In this document: piece by piece, positions 12,690-26,000 of the stretch
Layout of the letters: the number at the start of each line of letters is the position of its first letter
How positions within the stretch are numbered: position 1 is the first letter of the stretch
Source: Sambucus nigra
Lineage: Eukaryota; Streptophyta; Magnoliopsida; Dipsacales; Adoxaceae
DNA length: 64,000 nt
Assembly (NCBI GenBank): GCA_949130495.1
Contig: OX422210.1
Span: forward strand, 637,818,585 to 637,882,584
Direction of reading: 5' to 3'
Translations under genes and position numbers: made by a program
Notes under the pieces: model-generated
What the model was told of the DNA's origin: nothing
The model's database searches: none
The model's input: only the letters and a program-made list of their open reading frames with translations

Positions 12690-13217
12690 AAACCAAGCAA
12701 TTGTCGGGAGTTGAGAGAGGCCTTGGGCACTAGGGACATACTTAGGATTATATTCGTTCCGCGTAGGTAGAATATCGCATAGACTTTAGTATTATTTAGG
12801 ACGTATGTTTGTTAATGTTAGTGGCACCGAGATTAGGAGGATTGAATTTTCGCGGATCGGGAGGACCCATAGATGAGTATTACACCGAGGAAAGAAGACC
12901 CTTAATGGGAGAGAGTGTAACATGTCGAACGTTCGCTATGGTTGTGCAGATGTGCACAAGTTAGAAAGGTGTATGGGCACCTTATTGAGAGGGTTTTATA
13001 TACCGCGTAGTATATAAGGTTGAAATTCATGCCGAGAGGCATTATAGATGATGGGTATTATGTGACGTATTAGAGTCACTTTACGATCGTGGTAGTCATG
13101 TAGCTTATGGTTGGGAACCATTGAGTTAGTATCTTTCTCTTGAGGTTTTAGGATTTGTAGTGATCCTAGTTAGATGGTGTAGGTTGTATCCGAATTTCGA
13201 GGACGAAATTCCGTTGT

Positions 13218-13230
13218 AAGGGGGGGAGTA
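13218..13230 (+). promoter_or_regulatory. Polypurine tract
   Basis: AAGGGGGGGAGTA directly before the 3' LTR is the expected primer site for plus-strand DNA synthesis. Confidence 0.88.
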
Positions 13231-14466
13231 TGTAACAACCCGCCCTTTTGGAGACAATTAAATTCCATAATTAATTTAAGTGGCAATTTGGGGAATTTTC
13301 CTTAATAGTAAATTTTGGGATTTTCGAGGATTGAATGATTTTCGATGGGTGCTGTAATTATTTTTGGGACTATATAGGTCGAAATATTTTAATTATATGT
13401 CGTCGTTGAGTAAAGCGACACGAGGTAAGATTTTTAATGAGAAAACCCGCATTTACTTATTTTGGGTTGGAATAGTGATTTGCGGTCAAGTACCTCGGAT
13501 GGAAATTTCGACTGCGCCATAATTCTCGGAATGTCCGAGATAGTCGGAAAAGAGTGTCTGGTTGTCGAAATTGAGTTTCGGGTAATTTTAGAGGTAAAAG
13601 TAACTCGTAATTGGGTAAACGAGTCGTTTTTGGGTTTTAAGGGTTTAAAACCCTTTTCTCTTATAAAAAGAGGGAGAGAGGGAAAGAAAGGAAAGAGAGA
13701 GAAGAGAGAGAGGAAAGAGAAAAGAGGGGAGAAATGGAGATTCGGGCCAAACTCCGCCGGATTCGACTCGAGGTCGTCGGATTTTATCCACGAGGCAAGT
13801 GTTTACTTGCTTTATTTATCTTTTTGCATAAATATCTCATACCGTAGTTTGGTATAAACAAACCCTAATGGTTTTGGGGTGGGTTATCGTGGATAAAACG
13901 GGGTTTTGGGAGTTAAAACAATTAAACCCCAATAATATTTCAACTTTGTGGAACTTAGGTTTTAATCCAAATTAATTGGTGATTCCGGGTTCTAGGATGT
14001 TTAGAACCCGTGTTATAAGTGTATTTGTAGTTGGTTGAGGTTGTAGGACGTTGGGTGAGGCGACAAAAGCTTGGGAGAAGCTTTAATGGCGACAATCTTC
14101 TCGGAGGTGACGATGAATAGTAACCCGTCACCTTTGGGGGCATTTTTGGCCAGGAAAAGAATTGATTTAGCTTTCGGCCAAAACATGAAAGTTGTAGATC
14201 TTTTCGATACGGTCGCGTGAGCACTGACCGTGTATTTTTCTGATTTTTCTACAATTTGATATGATTTTTACAAGATGGCAGCTCCGGGTTGAAAGTACCA
14301 ACTCGGAAATCAAATCGGAAATTGGAAAAATAAAGGCTAGAAATTATTGTGTAGATGTTTGGGATGATTTTTGGTGTAGAGTAGAAACCATGAAAATGAA
14401 TTTGGATTGATTTTTGGGTATTTTGGAGCTTGAAAAATCACCCAAACTGTGATCCTCGAACAGGCC

Positions 14467-14664
14467 GAATCGATTCGGGTACAGGCCGAATCGATTCGCC
14501 TAAGGGGAATTGGGTTTCTGCAATGGGCCGAATCGATTCGGGTACAGACCGAATCGATTCGCCATTTACAGACTTGTTTGCAGAATACTTTCCGAATCGA
14601 TTCGGATTGGGAACCGAATCGATTCGCCCACCCGAATCGATTCGCTAAAGGGGCGAATCGATTC
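14467..14664. repeat. GAATCGATTC palindrome cluster in the 3' LTR
   Basis: Exact positional copy of the cluster at 8507-8704, again with eight intact palindromes. No palindrome has mutated between the two LTRs. Confidence 0.97.
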
Positions 14665-15872
14665 GCTTAGGTCATAATTTCTAGTTTTCTCCCTTTAAGA
14701 GTATGGGGAGTTGAATTACCATTTGGGATTTTTATGGGGATTCCTAAATAAGGGTTTTGAGGATAAATAAACCTTTAAGAAATGATTGAGGTAATTAGTA
14801 TTGAACAAGTAAGGAAATACTTTGGGTTTAGAATCATGCTTATATGGAAGCATGATTATGATTCCTCGAGGGGATCTTTGGGATTAATGGTCATCGTTAT
14901 ATATCGTTGGCAAATATAGCCATTGTTACATATGTTCAGGTAGGAATATATGATAGGTATATATACACATACTATGTGATTAAAGTATATATATGAATTA
15001 AGAGAAAGGACTTTTGAAAATGTAAATATAAATGTTTTCAAAATGGAAAGACAAATGATTTTCATAAATAATAAAAATGAGGATACACACCTCTCTAAAT
15101 CGCTATCATAAGGGAAGTTGCGTACGTATGGTGAAGCCCCCTGGCTAATGAATGCAGGGTGGATATAGTCCTATAGGCCATGTGAGCGTTTGTTGATATA
15201 TATTTTTCTGCGCTGGTTAGGAGATTCCGGGTGTGGTCTTGACTATCCCGCAGGCACATGGCCGCTTCCCGACGTCTTGCGTTGTAGGATCCCAGGTTGT
15301 CTTTATGATAGGCCCTGGAAGATGATAGCCATTTAGGGGCGCGCACAGTGGAGAAATCCGGACGGGCGGTCTTAGAACGCGTTTTACATTAAAGCAATTC
15401 ATGATAATGGATTGGCTTTAATTACATTTCCTGGATATAGGAAGGGAAATGGGTTATATGTTTAGCTTCGGTAACACTCCCGGATGGAAGAAGGGATGTG
15501 GAAGCATATGATATGATCAAAGCATTTTTATGATAATGAAAATGGCTTTGAATACATTTCCTGAATATAAAAAGGGAAATGGGATATTTTGAAACAGAAA
15601 AGCATTTTTATGATAATAAAATTGGCTTTTAAAAAGGTATATGATTTATTAAAGCAATTCATGATAATGAATTGGCTTTTAAATACATTTCCTGGATATG
15701 AGAAGGGAAATGGAAGGTTTTGAGATAAAAATGATAAGTATTGATAAATACTTTGTAAATGTATTCTCATTCCGGGAGATAGATCCGGATGTATATGGTA
15801 AAATGTATGTATATGTATAAATCGAGTGCCGAGGGTCTAATGGATCCCGACGATCGACCGTGCCGCATAGCA

Positions 15873-15925
15873 GTGTATCGAGGGGGTTCCTTGTTTGGAT
15901 TTCGCTTTGCGAGACACCCCACGCA
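15873..15925 (+). repeat. Stem-loop module, copy 5
   Basis: 3'-LTR equivalent of the module at 9913. The outer G run is interrupted by an A, while the invariant segment and inner hairpin are kept. Confidence 0.75.
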
Positions 15926-16071
15926 GGAATATGGCACTGTGTTGAGACTGGGGAGAAGTTTAATCCTTAGTGCTCTAATATTAGTATTACGTATGGTATA
16001 CATATTAATTTATATATATATTCTGTACTGAGGGACTGGCGGATCTCGACGATCGACCTTGCCGCATAGTA

Positions 16072-16125
16072 GTGTATCGGGGGGGTTCCTTGTTTGGATT
16101 TCGCTTTGCGAGACACCCCACGCAC
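16072..16125 (+). repeat. Stem-loop module, copy 6
   Basis: 3'-LTR equivalent of the module at 10112; identical core. Confidence 0.75.
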
Positions 16126-16889
16126 GAACATGGCATAGCGTTGAGACTAGAGTGAAGTTTAGCCCTTAGTACATCTCTTGGACTATCTAGGGTAGATAGT
16201 GGTTGGGTGATAGACTAGTTTAGCCGGGTAGCTTGACTAGGATGTTTAGATAGATGCGCTAGGAGTGCACTATTAGCGGAGAGGTGAGGGGTATCTCATG
16301 GGAGTGCGATACCAACCTTAAATATGAGATAAAACCTTTTTCAAAATAATAAGGCATTTATGCACTTGCAAAATATTTTCAAAATTCGGGGCTCTGACCC
16401 GTTTATCTACTTTTCCTTTCTTGCTATATTATATATATATATAGGTGTCCAGACACAGGGACGCCTGGATGACAATTCCTTCGAGTTAGACGTCAGCTGC
16501 AGCAGCTGTGGATGCGTGCAGGTTTTTGATAGTCGCTTCCATCGTTGTACTCTAGATAGGAGGTACTGTATAAACATTCGAGCCAATGGCTCAATTGCAT
16601 TTATTTATTCTTTCAGTACGATATTCGATATGGTTGTATAATTTGGACCGAGTGTTCGGTTATTTTAATTTATCTCATTTTCATTTCAGTTTTATTTACG
16701 CACTAAATTGTGGATGTTTTATTTTATTGTTAAAAAGAGTAGTTAAGTTAAAATTTTGACACCGGCCTAATAGGTTATTAGTAATTTAATGGATTTTCGA
16801 CAGTGATGCTAAGAATGATCCATATGAGACTCCTGTTTTAATTTAATATTGGAGTGATCGCCCGGTATCTTATTAGGTGGGGTGTTACA

Positions 16890-17078
16890 GCACAACGACG
16901 AAATAAAACATAACATGATGCTATTTACATTCTCTTAACAGTAAATATGCAAAATTTAGTAAATATTATCTTTTAAATCACTTAAAATAATATTTATTCC
17001 AACTTTCATTATTTTATATAATTACCTCACATGGTAAATTTATATAAAAATAATTACTCAAAAATAAGGGTTATTACA
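16890..17078 (-). mobile_element. Solo LTR, family B, second part
   Basis: Continuation of the solo LTR begun at 4745, displaced by the 9.6 kb insertion. It ends AAGGGTTATTACA, which on the minus strand is the LTR start TGTAATAACCC, as in the solo LTR at 51317. It is followed by the target duplication TTTAT. Confidence 0.88.
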
Positions 17079-17083
17079 TTTAT

Positions 17084-19664
17084 TACCGTCTTATTTCATA
17101 AATTCCAAGTTCTGTGAATCTTGTTAGTTGATTAATTAAACATAAATTTATTAGATATTTTATAAATAATACAACCTTGCCAAAATATTTAAAGTTCTCA
17201 TACAAAAAGAAAATTTAAAAATGAGGAAATTTGAGGATTTTAAAAATCTTGTCGAAGTACGAGAGCTAAGATCTAATAACGTTGAAAGTAAAACTACTTT
17301 TAGACATTTTAACACAATTTATTTTCAGTATCTTTTACAGTTGGAAATAAAAAAAATAATGTTTTATTTTAATATTTATACCTTATTTAATTATACATGG
17401 GAACTTTATAATCACTAATCCATTAAAATTAGTTTCTTTTATTTTAATATATTATTAATTGTCACTTTAGAATTTAATTCATTGTAATTAATAAAATTGT
17501 CTTTGCACAAAATCAATAGAAAATATGTTAATGTTTATGGTCATGTTGCATTTTATATTAAAGGTAATTTAAAAGATTTAAAATTGGGGTATTAACTAAT
17601 AAATTCCTTGATATATGATCAGTCCAAGCGACAATTTTGTTGGCATCTTAAACCCATAAACTTTTCAATTACTTAATGATAAGCTCAAAATAAAGTTAGA
17701 GTTATCAATGTAGATATAATTACAATTATTAATGTATATACAGTTGTTATTATAAGTGTATTCATCATTATAATTACTAGGTGTAAACCCGCGCAATGCG
17801 CGGGTGAGGCTATTGGCGGTAGCCGATTTAATGTTTGAGTTAAAAAAGTATTAAACAACAATAGACTCGAAATAGGGAAATCAATATTTTATAGATTTCA
17901 TTAAAAAAATGGACTATCATAAGAAAAGATAAAACAACTTGCACAAATTTTTTTATTAAAATCTGACAATTAAAATTATATCAATATCAAATCTAACTTC
18001 GTATAAATGATATAACTCAAATTCATTTAAGTAGACAATCAAAATGGTCATTCCATATTAAATCAAACTACCAAAAAAATTGCCCATTGAATTGTCCATT
18101 ACATATATTAGCCTCATCAACTCCTAAAGACTTGTTTAGAATTGTTCCCACTTCTTGTTTTTATATATGTTAAAAGTAAGCTCAAGACTCCTATTAAATC
18201 ATATGTACAGGACAAATATCTTAATAGAACCAAATGTACGAAGCTTGCAAAAATTATTCACTACTTAAATATATACCTATGTGATATAGACAGGGATATA
18301 TGCTTAAACGTAAAATTCACATTAAACATTTTTATGTTCATTGATTATTATTCTCAAATCTAAGACGAGTGAAGTACAAGATTACATTTGAAAGAAAAAT
18401 AAAAAGATATAAAAATACAAATTAGATTTATGAAAAAGAGTGATTTTTTTAACTTATCTCCCTACATTTTAGAACGATATTTGTGTTATATCCCACTTTT
18501 TTATTATTTGTGATTGCCCCCTGGTGTTAATAAAATCCATTAGATGCTATCAAAATTTTCAGACAAGACCATCTTACCCCCGTTTTAATTCAAAACAATA
18601 TAAAATTAAAAAAAACGAAAAACTTATAAAAAAATATATATTAAAAATAATAGGAAAAATATTTAGAAAGTATTAAATATATTGAAAAAAATATCTTATA
18701 AATCTGAAATAATATAAAAAATACTTAAAATTATAGCAAAACATTTTAAATGAAAAATATATCATTGGAAAATTTTGAAAACACTCAAAACTTTTTTAAT
18801 ACATTTTTTAGGGAAAAAAGTAATAAAAAAATTTGGGCGTATAACTCAAGTAAATAAAAACTATTTTTGTAAAGTTCGATCGGAAAGAGACCGATAAGAA
18901 TCTCATGTTTGGGTAGTATTAATGGAGGGCTGGCAAGAGATTTTTTGTATAGTCTCTAGATCATATATTCTCTACCCTTCTTGGCCCCAGGCATTGTTGA
19001 TGTCTAGGGCAGCAAGATTTAAATGCTATATACACATAAATTAGCTTATATTATAGACCTTTCATACACTTAAAATCAAAATATCATAGCAGAAATAATA
19101 AAACCCTCAACTTAGAGGAAACACCAAAAGGAAAAAGAGCTCAGAAACACCCACAATAGAGTGTTTACATCACAATATAATATCATTGTATCACAGTACC
19201 CCACCTCATTATATAATTTCATTAGCCGTATTTCTGGTAACTCGGTGATACCCAAGTGGTGCCGAAAAGTATTTCGGCTCATGCCCTTAATAGTGTTTGT
19301 CCTGCAAATCAATCCATTTCAATAAATTCTAAGTATCTAAATTAGGCTTTGAACTAAATAACCTTGACTTGCAATCTAACAACCTCAAAATCGTCCCACG
19401 AATTGATCATCAACCTCTACCCCAACAGTCATAATCTGAGACTCAACCAGAAATTATGATTTGGAACGATGACTTTTCCAAACCGATGAGAAATAAATTT
19501 CGTCCAGCTAAACCAGCCTCATAAATTCTTAACGGTCTAACCATTAGTTCTGAGTCTTAAAAAGATGAATTGGAGAATATTATATGTGGGTATAAATAAG
19601 GAGTTTCTTCCTCTGTGTTCTTCCTTAAAAAGAAAGGAATACAAAAGGGCGGATAAAAGGGTAA
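17084..19664. other. AT-rich DNA, no gene recognised
   Basis: Contains a Helitron 3' terminus at 17777-17804 (minus). The Helitron body would run rightwards through this stretch, but I could not fix its 5' end. A minus-strand frame at 19112-19300 after a good splice acceptor (TTTGCAG) reads protein-like for about 35 residues but matches nothing I know. Confidence 0.45.
17777..17804 (-). mobile_element. Helitron 3' terminus
   Basis: On the minus strand, a perfect 7-bp stem hairpin (CCCGCGC/GCGCGGG, 17788-17804) is followed ten bases later by CTAG and then a T. Hairpin, CTRR end and 3' flanking T are the Helitron signature. Helitrons move by rolling-circle replication and leave no target duplication. 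No Rep/helicase is seen, so this is a non-autonomous copy. Confidence 0.75.
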
Positions 19665-20121
19665 GAGCATCAGTAATGGGGGAAGCCAACGAAAGCTATA
19701 TTTACAAATTAAAAAGTCATTTTGCCTTTCAGTTTGTTGATGTCTTTGCAATGGTAATGCAAGAGAATTTGTAATTATAGTTCCTACGAACAACTGTTGT
19801 TCGTAGGAAATAAAATTACATTTCTTACGAACAACAGAAGTTCGTAGGAATTATTAATACCAACAGAAATTCGTAGGAACCCAATTATATAATAAATATT
19901 AGGTATTAATACTTCCTACGAACGTCTTTTTTTTGTTGGAATTGTTACGAACTTCAGAAGTTCGTAGAAAGTGTTTGCAAATTCTGTTCCTGGTTTGTAA
20001 CTTTAGAGAACGACTACAGAACCACTTACAGATTTTGCGATAAAATGCCCACCACTGCAGATTAAGGATTTTGTAAAATTACAAATTTTGTTGCCATTAT
20101 GCATCCGCATTGTGGATGCTC
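19665..20121. mobile_element. Harbinger-type MITE (457 bp)
   Basis: Terminal inverted repeats start GAGCATC (left GAGCATCAGTAATGG; right, reversed, GAGCATCCACAATGC). TAA lies on the left and TTA/TAA on the right, consistent with a PIF/Harbinger TWA target duplication, though the exact right boundary is ambiguous by one base. The interior (19779-19970) carries many inverted copies of TTCCTACGAAC. The same subterminal motif and TIR type occur in the large Harbinger element at 45497-57005, so this is probably a deletion derivative of that family. Confidence 0.85.
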
Positions 20122-20125
20122 TTAA

Positions 20126-20974
20126 GAGACAGAGACTGGGTAAATATGAAGAGTTGCTTCCTCTGTGTTCTTCCTTTAAAAAAATAATACAAAGGGATTG
20201 ATGGAACAGTAAGAGACGGAGCTGGGTAAATATGAGGAATGCCACGTGGACAACCTAATATTGAAATATAATTAAAACTCTTTAGAGCGTTTTATATGAT
20301 ATATACATTAATAAATGTAATTATATAGATACTAATAAGTGTAATTGTATCTGTACTCGACAGCATAACTATATTTATATTAATAATTATAACACATATG
20401 AACTTATTAAAAAATCTTAAAAGCGCTTGTCATTCAAGTCAATTATGATAGGGTTCGTTTAGAATTTAAAAAGTATAAAAAATAAAAAGGGGGAAAACCC
20501 CTCCTTCTCCCCCATCCTTGGTTGTCATCCCCACGAACCCACCCTTACAATCTCTCTCTTAACTTTCAGCCGTGGTTTTCAGATCAAATGGTTTTTGGAT
20601 TGTGTGGATTTCAAAGACATTGATTTGCAGGTTTGGACTTGGATTTTGCAAGTTTCTATTTGTATTTTTTGGTTGATTTTGATTTGTTTGTTATTTGCAT
20701 TTGCGGTTGCGATTTGGATTCTGTTTTGATTTTGGGGTTTTAAGTTGGTTTGTTGATTTTCAGTCAAACGGTGATGGGGTGGTATTTGTAGTGGAGGATG
20801 ATTGATTGAAGGCAAAGGTGGTGTGGTTGTGTTGTCACTAGAGGGAGGTGGGTGTCTGGGTGGCGGTGCCAGTGAAAGGGGGTGGAAAGAGGAGTCAATG
20901 GTAGTTCTGGTGTGGGAGTGAGAGAGATATGTTTTTTTTTTAAATTCTTTTTTGGAATTTTTATAGCTTTCAAA
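20126..20974. other. Non-coding DNA with a local duplication
   Basis: Sequence at 20138-20216 repeats the flank left of the MITE (about 19585-19664), both containing CTTCCTCTGTGTTCTTCCTT. The MITE thus sits at the junction of a tandem duplication. A GT-rich stretch at 20580-20940 gives low-complexity frames only. Confidence 0.5.
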
Positions 20975-21397
20975 TTACATTTAGGGATAATTATATCTAG
21001 GTCCCATTTATCGGATCAACAAGCTTATAAGTCCTATTGACTTTTCAATAATCCCATAGGTCCTATTCCAACTTTTTAGGAATTTTTTTCACAATTTTAC
21101 CCTTTTAAAACCAACCATATGTAACTTCTTTGAGGAAGTTACATAAGTGGTTGGACTTTTTTTTAATATTTAAATGATCATAATTTTTTATTCACAAATT
21201 CGTTTTTCGTAAAATTACTATTTTTGAACTCTGTTCGACGAGATCTATCAAACAAGATCCATGAAGGCTATAAAATTCCAAAGAAAAAAATTTACACAAA
21301 CAGTAAACTTTACTGTATGCACTAGAATATGAAATAGTTTTATATATGTGACATTTTCACAAACAGACAGTAACATTTACTGTGGTAATACTACACA

Positions 21398-21398
<1 letters not shown>

Positions 21399-21458
<60 letters not shown>
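21399..21458. repeat. (TA)n microsatellite
   Basis: About 30 TA units inside the left arm of the foldback element; the mirrored tract in the right arm lies near 23930-23958. Confidence 0.95.
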
Positions 21459-21462
<4 letters not shown>

Positions 21463-22046
21463 CGGTGGATCCAAACCCTCTTTTTTCAAAAATACCTTGT
21501 ATTTAAAGGTTAGCGCTAACGGCATCCAATCCTTACCACCATTGTTGGAGCTTCAACGACCTTCGTCAGTGCTCCGATTTGGGGTGGGTAAGGGTGGCAT
21601 GTGGTGCCGCTGGCGCGAACCTTTGAAAATATGAGACTTTTGAATAAATGGGCTTTGGATCCACCGGAGTATCATGAGGTGCCGCTGGCGCGGACCTTTG
21701 AAAATAAGATTGGATATATGGGATCGGGATCATCTGGAGCGCCAATTTGGGGTGAATAGGGGTGGCACAGAATTTTAAAAATATGAGCATATTGGATATA
21801 TATATATATATATATAGTTTGTAAAAATGTCATAGATATTAAACTTTATTGTATACACCAGAAAATGAAATAGTTTTATATCTGTGTCATTTTCACAAAC
21901 AATAACATTTACTGTGATAATATATTTATGAAATAGTTTTATATATATAACATTTTCACAAACAGTAACATTTACTGAGTTAATATTACATAATATATAT
22001 ATAACATTTTCACAAACAGTAACATTTACAGAATTAATATTACATA

Positions 22047-22085
<39 letters not shown>

Positions 22086-22409
22086 TACACACACACGGTA
22101 GATCCAAACCACTATTTTTTTTTCAAAATTACCATATTTTTAAATGTTTACGCTAGTGACATTCAATCTCCACCACTACCCACCCCCATTGTCGGAGCTT
22201 CAACGACTTTCATCAGAGCTATGGTTTGGGTTGGTAGTAGTGGCATAGGGTGCCGCTGGTGCGGACCTCTGAAATTAAGAGAATATTAGATAAATGGGGT
22301 TTGGATCCACCGGAGCTCTGATTTGGGGTGAGTAGGGGTGGCATTGAGTTAGGTTTATATCTATAACATTTTCACAAGCATTAACATTTACTGTGTTCAT
22401 ATAACACAG

Positions 22410-22571
<162 letters not shown>

Positions 22572-22992
22572 CAAACCTCTTTTTTCTGATATTATCTTAT
22601 TTTTAACGATCCGCGCCAGCGGCATCCAATCCACACCCCCTTTATCGGAGCTCCAACAACCTTCATCAGAGCTCTGATTTGAGGTGGCATGGGATGCCGA
22701 TGTAATATTTTCACAAACAGTAACATTTATTATTTGTGAAAATATTACTGATATAAACCTAATCCAATGCTACCCCTACTCACCTCAAACTGGAGCGTCG
22801 GTGTATCCAAACCCCATTTATCCAATATTCTCTTATTTCCTAAGGTCCGCGCCAGCGGCACTCTATGTCACCCCAAATAAGAACTCTGATGAAGGTTGTT
22901 GGAGCTCCGACAATTGGGGTTGGTGGTGGTCGGGATTAAATACCGCTAGCGCGGGCCGTTAAAAATAAGACAATATCAGAAAAAAGAGGTTT

Positions 22993-23036
<44 letters not shown>

Positions 23037-26000
23037 TGTGTAATAACACAGTAAATGTTAACGTTTGTAAAAATGTTATAGATATAAACCTAACCCAATG
23101 TCACCCCTACTCACCCCAAATCGGAGTGCCAGTGGATCCAAACTCCATTTATCTAATATTCTCTTAATTTCAGAGGTCCGCGCCAGCGGCACCCTATGCC
23201 ACTACTACCCACCTAAATCATAGCTCTGATGAAAGTCGTTGAAGCTTCTACAATTGGGGTGGGTAGTGGTGGGATTGAATGTTGCTAGCGTAAACATTTA
23301 AAAACATGGTAATTTAAAAAAAAGGTTTGGATCTACCGTGTGTATATATATATATATATATTAACTCAGTAAATGTTACTGTTTGTGAAAATGTTATATA
23401 TATATTGTGTAATATTAACGCAGTAAATGTTACTGTTTGTGAAAATGTTATATATATAAAACTATTTCATAAATATATTATCACAGTGAATGTTATTGTT
23501 TGTAAAAATGTCACAAATATAAAACTATTTCATTTTCTGGTGTATACAATAAAGTTTAATATCTATGACATTTTTACAAACTATATATATATATATCCAA
23601 TATGCTCATATTTTTAAAGTTCTGTGTCACCCCTATTCACCCCAAATTGGCGCTCCAGATGATCCCGATCCCATTTATCCAATCTTATTTTCAAAGGTCC
23701 GCGCCAGCGGCCCCCCATGATACTTCGGTGGATCCAAAGCCCATTTATTCAAAAGTCTCTTATTTTCAAAGGTCCGCGCCAGCGGCACCACATGCCACCC
23801 TTACCCACCCCAAATCGGAGCTCTGACGAAGGTCGTTGAAGCTCCAATAATGGTGGTAAGGATTGGATACCGCTAGCGCGAACCTTCAAATATAAGGTAA
23901 TTTTGAAAAAAAAAGGGTTTGGATCCACCGTATATATATATATATATATATATATATACTGTGTAGTATTAGCACAGTAAATGTTACTGTCTGTTTATGA
24001 AAATGTCACATATATAAAATTATTTCATATTCTAGTGCATATAGTAAAGTTTACTGTTTGTGTAAATTTTTTTCCTTGGAATTTTATAGCCTTCATGGAT
24101 CTTGTTTGATAGATCTCGTCGAGCAGATTTCAAAAATAGTAATTTTGTGAAAAGCGGATTTGTGAATCAAAAGTTATGATCATTTGAAGATTAAAAAAAA
24201 AAGTTCAACCACTTATGTAACTTCCTCAAGGAAGTTACAGATTGTTGGTTTTAAAAGGGTAAAATTGTGAAATAAAGTTCCAAAAAATTAGGAATAGGAC
24301 TTATATGTAAGGGAAAAACATGATGGGACTAGAATGTATATAAGAAAGTCTAATAGGATCTAAACGTAAATTCCCCTTACGTTTACCATCTAATGTCACA
24401 TGGTCATTAACATCAACATATTTTATTATGATTTTGAATATATTCTAATTTTTAAATTAAAATGTATTAAAGTCTTAAAGGGACAATTAATAAAGTTTTA
24501 AAATAAAAAAAATTGAAAACTATTAGCATATTTCACCCATATAATAAATTCACAATCCGCTTGACATAATATGAAAGCACTTATGTAAGTGATACGTAGC
24601 ACCAAATCACCGGAAATCACTTGGTTTATAAAGCAGGATTTAAAAATTTGGGCATATGACAAACTTTTCAATTATATTATTTTAAATAATGTTGAGTAGT
24701 ACAATTTTATAAATTAAAGAAAATTCCATCGCCTAAACCTTAACTACACAACTCACTCACTCTCTCACCTCTAAAAACACATGCACGATCTCTCACCTCT
24801 CAGCACACTAATCCAACAAAAATCTGATCCTTGACAATCATGACATCCTCAAAAAGATCCCCGTCCCCTTACCATCTTCTTCGACGAGGTCTAAGGGATA
24901 AAAAATTTGCACTATTCATATGACATCATAAAATACAACTTATATGCCATAAGATGAATTATTTCATCACTTCCTTTTTTGCCACTTAAAATTTTGGTTT
25001 TCCACCTTTTTGACACACTCTAATTATTTTTTCCATTTTCTTCAAAATTCAAAAAGTAGTATTGTACCATTTTGGTGTCATTTTTCTTACTCTCACTATT
25101 TCCCCCGACATTCTCTCTCTTCTCTCTCTCTCTCAATTGAGTTTTTAAAGTTGGGCATTTCCTTCTATTTTTGGAATATTTGTAATATTTGGTGTTTTGG
25201 AATATTTGTAATTTAACAGATTTGTACAATGCAATTTATGAAGTCGCAATCATCTTCGGCAAAGGCCAGTAACTACACCATGGCGACTCTTCCAAATTTC
25301 AATTCATGAAGTCTTTAGCACAATATTGGAAGGTCATTTCCTTTTCTAATTTCTCGCTCCTATGCACACTTTTTCGTCTCTGTGCTCTAAGGGTTTGGAT
25401 ACACACTTTTGTTGGGTCTTCGTTCTTTAGATTTCAACTCTGAATGCTTAATTAGTTACTTAGTATTGCTTTTCTAAGTTTTTTTAAGGGATAATTAAAG
25501 GGAACCCTTCGAGTTTTTTCCTTGCCGATGGATTATGGGTAATTTCCTTTTATTTCAAACCTTTTGTTTTTGTTAATTTAATACTTTTAATTTTATTCGA
25601 ACATTCAGTAGGTTTAATAAATCTGTTTTTGCTCATTATTGACTCCTTTAATTTTATTCGTGCATTCTGAAGGGTCAATACATCTTATTTAATGAAAGCA
25701 TTTACGATCTATATGTATCGGTCAGTTTAAAGTGTGTACTTTAGATCTACCTATTATTTATATGAATACGTCTCTACTACAATGTTATTTTTTATTTTTT
25801 TATCACTTTCCGTCTTATATTACTATGGTTTTTTCCTCTGCGAGATCGAAAGTATGGATGGAGAGTGGTGGTGACTATTGTATCCATAAAGGCCACCCCT
25901 AGAAACTTTTCAATCATATCACCAAGCACCATTCTGAGGTACTTTTTTCACAGTATTTGATCCCCTTGTCTTTATATTCTAATTCCTTATGCAAATGGTG

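Larger units (their letters stand above)
10930..13230 (+). other. Non-coding interior of the family-A element
   Basis: About 2.3 kb between the LTRs with no gag, protease, RT, RNase H or integrase motif in any frame. It holds the primer-binding site at the start, two stem-loop modules (12137 and 12634) and the polypurine tract at the end. Only the final stretch around 13190-13215 recalls the 3' tail of a Ty3/gypsy pol gene. Confidence 0.85.
7256..16889 (+). mobile_element. Complete LARD-like LTR retrotransposon (family A)
   Basis: Two long direct repeats (7256-10929 and 13231-16889) start TGTAACAACCC and end GGGGTGTTACA. They bracket a 2.3 kb interior. A perfect 5-bp target duplication, GCACA, flanks the whole element (7251-7255 and 16890-16894). 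The interior begins with a primer-binding site for initiator tRNA-Met and ends with a polypurine tract. It has no gag or pol that I can recognise, so the element must be mobilised in trans. The last codons before the polypurine tract resemble the tail of a Ty3/gypsy integrase frame (GAGGACGAAATTCC), so a Ty3-type parent is inferred. The LTRs differ by a 15-bp purine-tract indel near 7706-7735 and a modest number of substitutions, so the insertion is fairly young. It is nested inside the family-B solo LTR. Confidence 0.93.
13231..16889 (+). repeat. 3' LTR of family A (3659 bp)
   Basis: Near-identical to 7256-10929, including both stem-loop modules (15873-15925 and 16072-16125) and the conserved block (15086-15385). 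It ends GGGGTGTTACA and is followed by the target duplication GCACA. Confidence 0.93.

Noticed and set aside
19030..19060. Possible Helitron 5' end (minus TCTATAATATAAG)
   Set aside because: Preceded by G instead of the expected A, and such AT-rich matches are common by chance.
20579..20973. Two minus-strand frames rich in N, Q, P and T
   Set aside because: Low-complexity translation of GT-rich DNA; no domain.
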